NCBI GenBank assembly: GCA_947095585.1
Contig: OX352761.1
Span: 129,982,277-130,046,276, forward strand
Direction: 5' to 3'
Source of the DNA: Nephrocerus scutellatus
Taxonomy: Eukaryota > Arthropoda > Insecta > Diptera > Pipunculidae
DNA length: 64,000 nucleotides
Positions 59,625-64,000 of this stretch are shown here, piece after piece. The first letter of the stretch is position 1; each line of letters opens with the position of its first letter. The notes under the pieces were generated by a model. It did not search any database, was not told the origin of the DNA, and saw nothing but the letters and a program-made list of their open reading frames with translations. Position numbers and translations under genes: made by a program.

Positions 59625-59800
59625 GGAAAGAATCCAAAAAGATCTACCAAAAGACCCACAAAAGACTTCAAATAGTTAAAAAAAACCCTCTAAAGACACC
59701 CAAAATACTTCCAAAAGAACCCAAAGCACTCCCGAAAGACCCCAAAATACCCCAAAAAGACCACCAAATCCCCACAAAAGACCACCATTGGGTTGATCAG
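59625..59800 (-). repeat. C/A-rich degenerate array, second block
   Basis: CCAAAAGACCCACAAAAGAC, CCCGAAAGACCCCAAAATAC and ACCACCAAATCCCCACAAAA are typical stretches, in the same orientation as the 58.8-kb block. The plus-strand reading gives a Lys/Pro/Asp-rich open frame (KKNPLKTPKILPKEPKALPK), which is a by-product of the array and not a gene. Confidence 0.8.
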
Positions 59801-61479
59801 CACTGCGTAGCGGACAGTGTAAAAGTTAAATCAGCATCTCGCAGCTTCGTAACGTTCTAAATTTTACCATTTACTAAACGCACCAAAAGAAATTTAATTT
59901 CTAAAAGCTTTTAATTTTCTTTCCTTTAATTTTTGAGGATTTCTACAATATCTTTTACCATCAAGTTATCATAACAATATGTTTTTTTTGTATCTTCCAA
60001 CACACTATACAAATATCTGCCCATATTAAAGATAAGGGTTGTGTCTCAACCATTTTATTTATAATGAAATAAAAATTTTAAAATTTTTATCTAATTTTTT
60101 TCCAGTTTAATTATGTTCAATGCAACAACATGTGTGCATTCGTGAGTGCAATTAATTCAATGTAGAGTCTCTGTTTTACGACCACTCAAGGTAAATATCG
60201 CTGCGCTAATTAACTTTTAAACTTAATTAAAACGGTACAAAAGCCACGTACCATTAAAAACCTATGAACTGTTCGCGATCCACTACATAAAGTTGACAGT
60301 AGTTCATTAAAACAAAACTTACGAATAACAATAATACGAGTATATACTATGCATAGAAATATATAATGCATTGCAAATCAACATAAAAAGCAACGAAAAC
60401 ACCGTCATCATTGCAGATGATACGAGTGATGCAACCCATCAAAATAGCGTTTGAACTTTTCTCATTAGCATTGTTCTAATGGGGATAGCTTAAAATGAGC
60501 GGGAACTGTAAGGATGGTTTTCTCGTTGTCATTTTCATGAGTTTGGAGAAGCAATATAGAAGGAGCAGGAGATACGTAATGTTTCTCGCCTGTTCGTGTG
60601 TTTGTTAAAACATAAACTAAACTACAAACTTGTCTATGAAATATGTAATACATATGATGTTAGTTTATTTGTCCTTTTTGTTTTCACATGCATCATGGAG
60701 CATTTCTCTTAATACATAATTCCAAAATTTTCCTTTTCTTGCATCAAACTTCAATAGATCATAAGAAATTCTACGCACCCATGTGGTGACAATGGGATTT
60801 TCAGTTTTCAGAAAATTTCTACTGAGGTCTCATTATATTGCAAATGCTTTCTACTTTTCCCGTAAAATTGTGGATTACTATAACGTACCATATTACAGTT
60901 TGCCAAAAAGGCCAATATATTACACTTCGTAACACAAAATAAGGAAAATAATTAGAAGAGAATAAAAAAAACATTTTGAATTTTTTAATTAAAAGTAGAT
61001 TTCGGTTCAGATAACGATGATTCTTTTTCTGAAGGTTTTAAATGTTACTATAAAGTATGTACCTAATTCCTTTTACCTACTAATAAAGGCATCTAATTAC
61101 GATGCATGACGATGTTCCCAATTGTAATGCTCATTTGGCAGATACACGTATTTCAAACAAACATCCGAGAGGATCATTAACTCTTGCGTCACTTTGAGAA
61201 TTCTTATTAGATGCATTATGGAAAAGAAAAAAAAGTTTCTCCAAAGTTACAGCCAGTACCTACTGCCTCTAAATTTCAGTTTTTTTATTATTTATTGCGA
61301 CATCCTCATCCGTGGTTTTAAGTAATTGCCTCTACCATCAAGAAATTACATAATTATTTTCTCGAACGTAAGCGAACGTAATTTCAAGATTGCTGCACAA
61401 CACAAATCCCAGTATATTCCTTATATTTTTAGGATCATGAATTCGCTTAAATATTAAGTTGAACCTGGAGAACAGTCTT
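59801..61479. other. AT-rich stretch, nothing identified
   Basis: No coding, RNA or repeat signal recognised. Confidence 0.45.
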
Positions 61480-62785
61480 AGTTAGGTTCTTTAAACTATA
61501 CTTAAGTCTGACCCTGATTGCACCATGGTGTTCATCTTTGCTGAAATTCATTGTAAATCCCAAAAAATTTTACTTGGAACAATTTATCGACCTCACAGTT
61601 ATATAAGTTTCACAGTTATATAAGTTTCACAGTTATATAAGTTTCGACCCATTATTTGAAGTCCTTGATAAACTACGAAGGCCTCTTACATGACGCTAGA
61701 CGAACTAACTGGGAACGTATCTACTACATGGCTTCGTGAACGAACAAAGTGTGTTCTTACAACGTGAGCTAATAAGCCTATTTAACGGATATGTTACCAT
61801 AAAAACAAAAAGGAAGAATACTATGCGCCACAGTGTCTAGGCACTGATATTCTACTACTTATGCAAAAACGTGAAAATGTCTACAGAGAATGGATAAAAC
61901 GATACATTCTTAAAAAATTACGTCTTAATAAGATCTGCAAAGTCTTCCTACTATAGTAATCAGCTAGACAATTCGGGATTGTTACTGGTCTAGATGGATT
62001 AAATCTTAAATTTGTCAAAATTCTGTTGCCCTTCATACTTCCTTGTGTAACGTATCTTTTAAACTCGGTGTTACGATTTCCGTATTCCCATCCGAGTGGA
62101 CGAATGCTAAAATCATCCCATTATCAAAGACTAAAAATTCTAGCATGACGGAATGTAGCCCAATTGCTATTCTACCTTTCCTCTCAAAAGTCTTAGAAAA
62201 AATTATCATGCCACAGATCCATAGATATCTCTATCTTCTATGTTAAAATTGGTAATAGTCCGATTATGTGGGCTGATACAGCTAAAAATATAGGACTGAT
62301 CTTTAATCGTATGTTTTCATGGGACTCACTATAAAAAGTGCTATCGGTAAGGTGTATAGTGGACTGCGTACAATCTGGCCCAGATTCTATGGAAGTGAAA
62401 GTTTTATTTGCCTCGATCACAAGTGTAAGAAAAAACCAAACGTTCTGTATAACAACATCGCTCGATATATTTTTAGTCTGAAATATGGTGACCATGTTTC
62501 GACATTCTCTAAGCAGGTAAGCGGATGTTTCTTTGAAAACTTTTTAAAATTTAAGTCCCTGTATTTACTAAGAGCCAGCCAGAATACCCATATGATAAGC
62601 TGCAACCTCTCCAATCTCGGAGATCTTTTATGTTGGCTCAACCTAGGTACTCATGTCAACTGTCCGAACGTCAATTTTTTGTGCTTACTATACGATTGTG
62701 GAACTGTCTGCCAATAAAGTTTAGAAGAATTGGAAACACAAACAAATTTAAAACTTCTCTTCTTACACACCTGGCCACATAATAG
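61480..62785 (+). mobile_element. LINE with endonuclease and 3' end but RT core deleted
   Basis: In order on the plus strand: an endonuclease phrase (FIFAEIHCKSQKILLGTIYRP about 61.53-61.59 kb, less its first residue in the family pattern), a LFEVLDKLRR-like phrase, LLMQKRENVYREWIKRY, the RT start (SVFPSEWTNAKIIPLSKTKN, then CSPIAILPFLSKVLEKII, 62.07-62.21 kb), then a jump to the post-RT KNIGLIFNRMFSWDS (about 62.29 kb). The C-terminus is TIRLWNCLPIKFRRIGNTNK then FKTSLLTHLAT-stop near 62.78 kb, followed by AT-rich 3' UTR. The catalytic RT blocks are missing. The endonuclease part is also broken by a 17-bp triplication (listed separately). Confidence 0.8.
61594..61644 (+). repeat. 17-bp tandem triplication inside LINE endonuclease
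   Basis: CACAGTTATATAAGTTT occurs three times in a row (61594-61610, 61611-61627, 61628-61644), all identical. The two extra copies add 34 bases, which shifts the frame of the surrounding endonuclease reading. Confidence 0.97.
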
Positions 62786-64000
62786 AATTTTCTTAATAAT
62801 TTATTTTAAACTTAAATTAAATGTTCAATTAAATTATTTTAAATTATAATCTTTCCATTATATCCATACATTATACATTATATTTTCAAAGCCAGATATT
62901 TCTAAAAAATTTGTAAAGCCTTACAAACCTTTATAAGATTATTTAAATCCTCATTGTAAGTAATATTATGTTAAAAAAATATTATTATTATTATTAAAGT
63001 CAGACATTATTGCTAACTGCACTCGCCTTTTGAGTTGTAAGCCGTAAGTTTCCTATTCAAACAGTACGTCGATCAACATAAACTTATGTTGATAACTGAG
63101 AACACAAGACTTTGTGTATTGTTTATTTTCAATAGTTTTTAAATGTTTTAAACTCTTAAAGGAGACTGTGTGCGTCCTTGACACTTTTTGTTTGGACCAT
63201 TTTCCTTTTTATCCTTAGCAATTACACTATAGTACGTGTTTATTTCTAATCAACTGAACACAACATTGCGTTGAGAGTCCTTGATACTGTTTGTTCAGCT
63301 CAGTGAATTAAACTTCAATCCCTTACAAGTACTCATGAGCATTTTTAATAAACCATTGGTTTTAAAAGAGCACAACGTTTAGTTGCATGTCCTTGACACT
63401 TATTTTAAGCTTATGAGTTTTACATTGATCCTAGAAAATTATTTTACGTCGATTTGTTACTTATTATTATTCAATCCTTGAATTCAATTTAATGTAAACT
63501 CTCAGCAATATACAAAGTCAATGCGAAAAGGCCTACAGCAAAAACAGCAGGTTAGGTTAAATTAATTGGAAAAAGTAGCTCGGCGACTGGTAATTAACAT
63601 CCTATCATCATCCTTATAGTCTTTTATGATATGCTTATACATTAAAGAGGGACTATCACACATGATAGCTGTGTAGTGCACATATGAGCCGCTGAGAAAG
63701 CTACTATAAATCGCACATAAATCGAAATCATCATTAGTGACATTTTACCCGCTGGGAATAAATAAATTCGTATAAATTGCTAACTGATTGGATGAATTGA
63801 GTTTGTGATCTCTCGAACACTCCCAAAGGAAATCAAAATATGGCTTGACAAGTGAACTGAGTGAGTATACTGCAATTGCATCTGTATGCAGTATTTGATG
63901 CACTGAATCCATGAATCCGTTTTGCATCATTGTATTGTACGCATTGGGAGCTACGGCATTCAATAAATTACGCAACTTTACAAAACAACAACTGATGGGT
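62786..64000. other. AT-rich stretch, nothing identified
   Basis: LINE 3' UTR may extend to about 63.0 kb, where an (ATT)n run (62985-62996) could be its tail. The 76-codon minus frame at 63745-63975 has no motif I recognise. Confidence 0.4.

Noticed and set aside
59594..59860. Lys/Pro-rich 88-codon plus frame
   Set aside because: It is produced by the C/A-rich array, which is also non-coding at the other three sites.
1..64000. CRISPR array, bacterial operon or rRNA genes
   Set aside because: No regularly spaced identical repeats with unique spacers, no tightly packed ORFs with ribosome-binding sites, and no rRNA-like sequence were seen; the content is eukaryotic.

Overview
The window looks like nuclear DNA of an insect, most likely a fly (Diptera). 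It is AT-rich, has no run of closely packed open frames, and is littered with broken retrotransposons and DNA transposons. The families seen are RTE-type, CR1/Jockey-type and I-type LINEs, mariner, Tigger/pogo, tRNA-headed SINEs and short TA-flanked inverted-repeat elements. A fruit-fly (tephritid-like) source is my inference from the style of the RTE and SINE copies; the sequence alone cannot prove it. I could not identify one intact host gene with certainty. Nearly every open frame of 60-110 codons is expected by chance at this base composition. Two longer or better-looking frames (37.4-37.9 kb plus, 35.6-36.1 kb minus) are listed as weak candidates.

Layout. 0-10 kb: a LINE 3' scrap, a mariner-type end, a non-LTR linker fragment, a dead mariner transposase copy, a G-rich minisatellite with a (GGGGTA)n run, a tRNA-like SINE head, a Tigger transposase remnant, and an element with a roughly 360-bp internal repeat and a CAGGGTGTATCC-type end. 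10-17.4 kb: a SINE followed by a 3.5-kb direct tandem duplication, each unit holding a CR1/Jockey-like LINE piece and an RNase H piece. 19.4-24 kb: a minus-strand LINE with its poly-A end, two tRNA-headed SINEs in opposite orientation, an I-type LINE (YADD and RNase H) broken by one of those SINEs, and a plus-strand LINE C-terminus. 24.5-30.8 kb: a short TIR element, the best-preserved RTE-type LINE, and a 1-kb TIR element built of CGCGTG-rich blocks. 34.3-34.7 kb: an inverted partial copy of that element.

40-46 kb: more LINE debris, a G/T-only degenerate array of about 580 bp, and an RTE copy with a large internal deletion. 46.2-51.6 kb: a second direct tandem duplication (2.73-kb unit, two differences noticed between copies). 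52-64 kb: another SINE, an insect repeat with a GGTCTTTT-rich core, RTE scraps, two C/A-rich arrays (the reverse-strand form of the G/T arrays), another LINE 3' scrap, and a LINE copy whose reverse-transcriptase core is gone.

No genes here work together in a pathway. The window is best read as intergenic or heterochromatin-like DNA recording layered transposition, nested insertion and two recent, or assembly-generated, tandem duplications. All calls come from reading translations and repeats by eye; no database search was possible.
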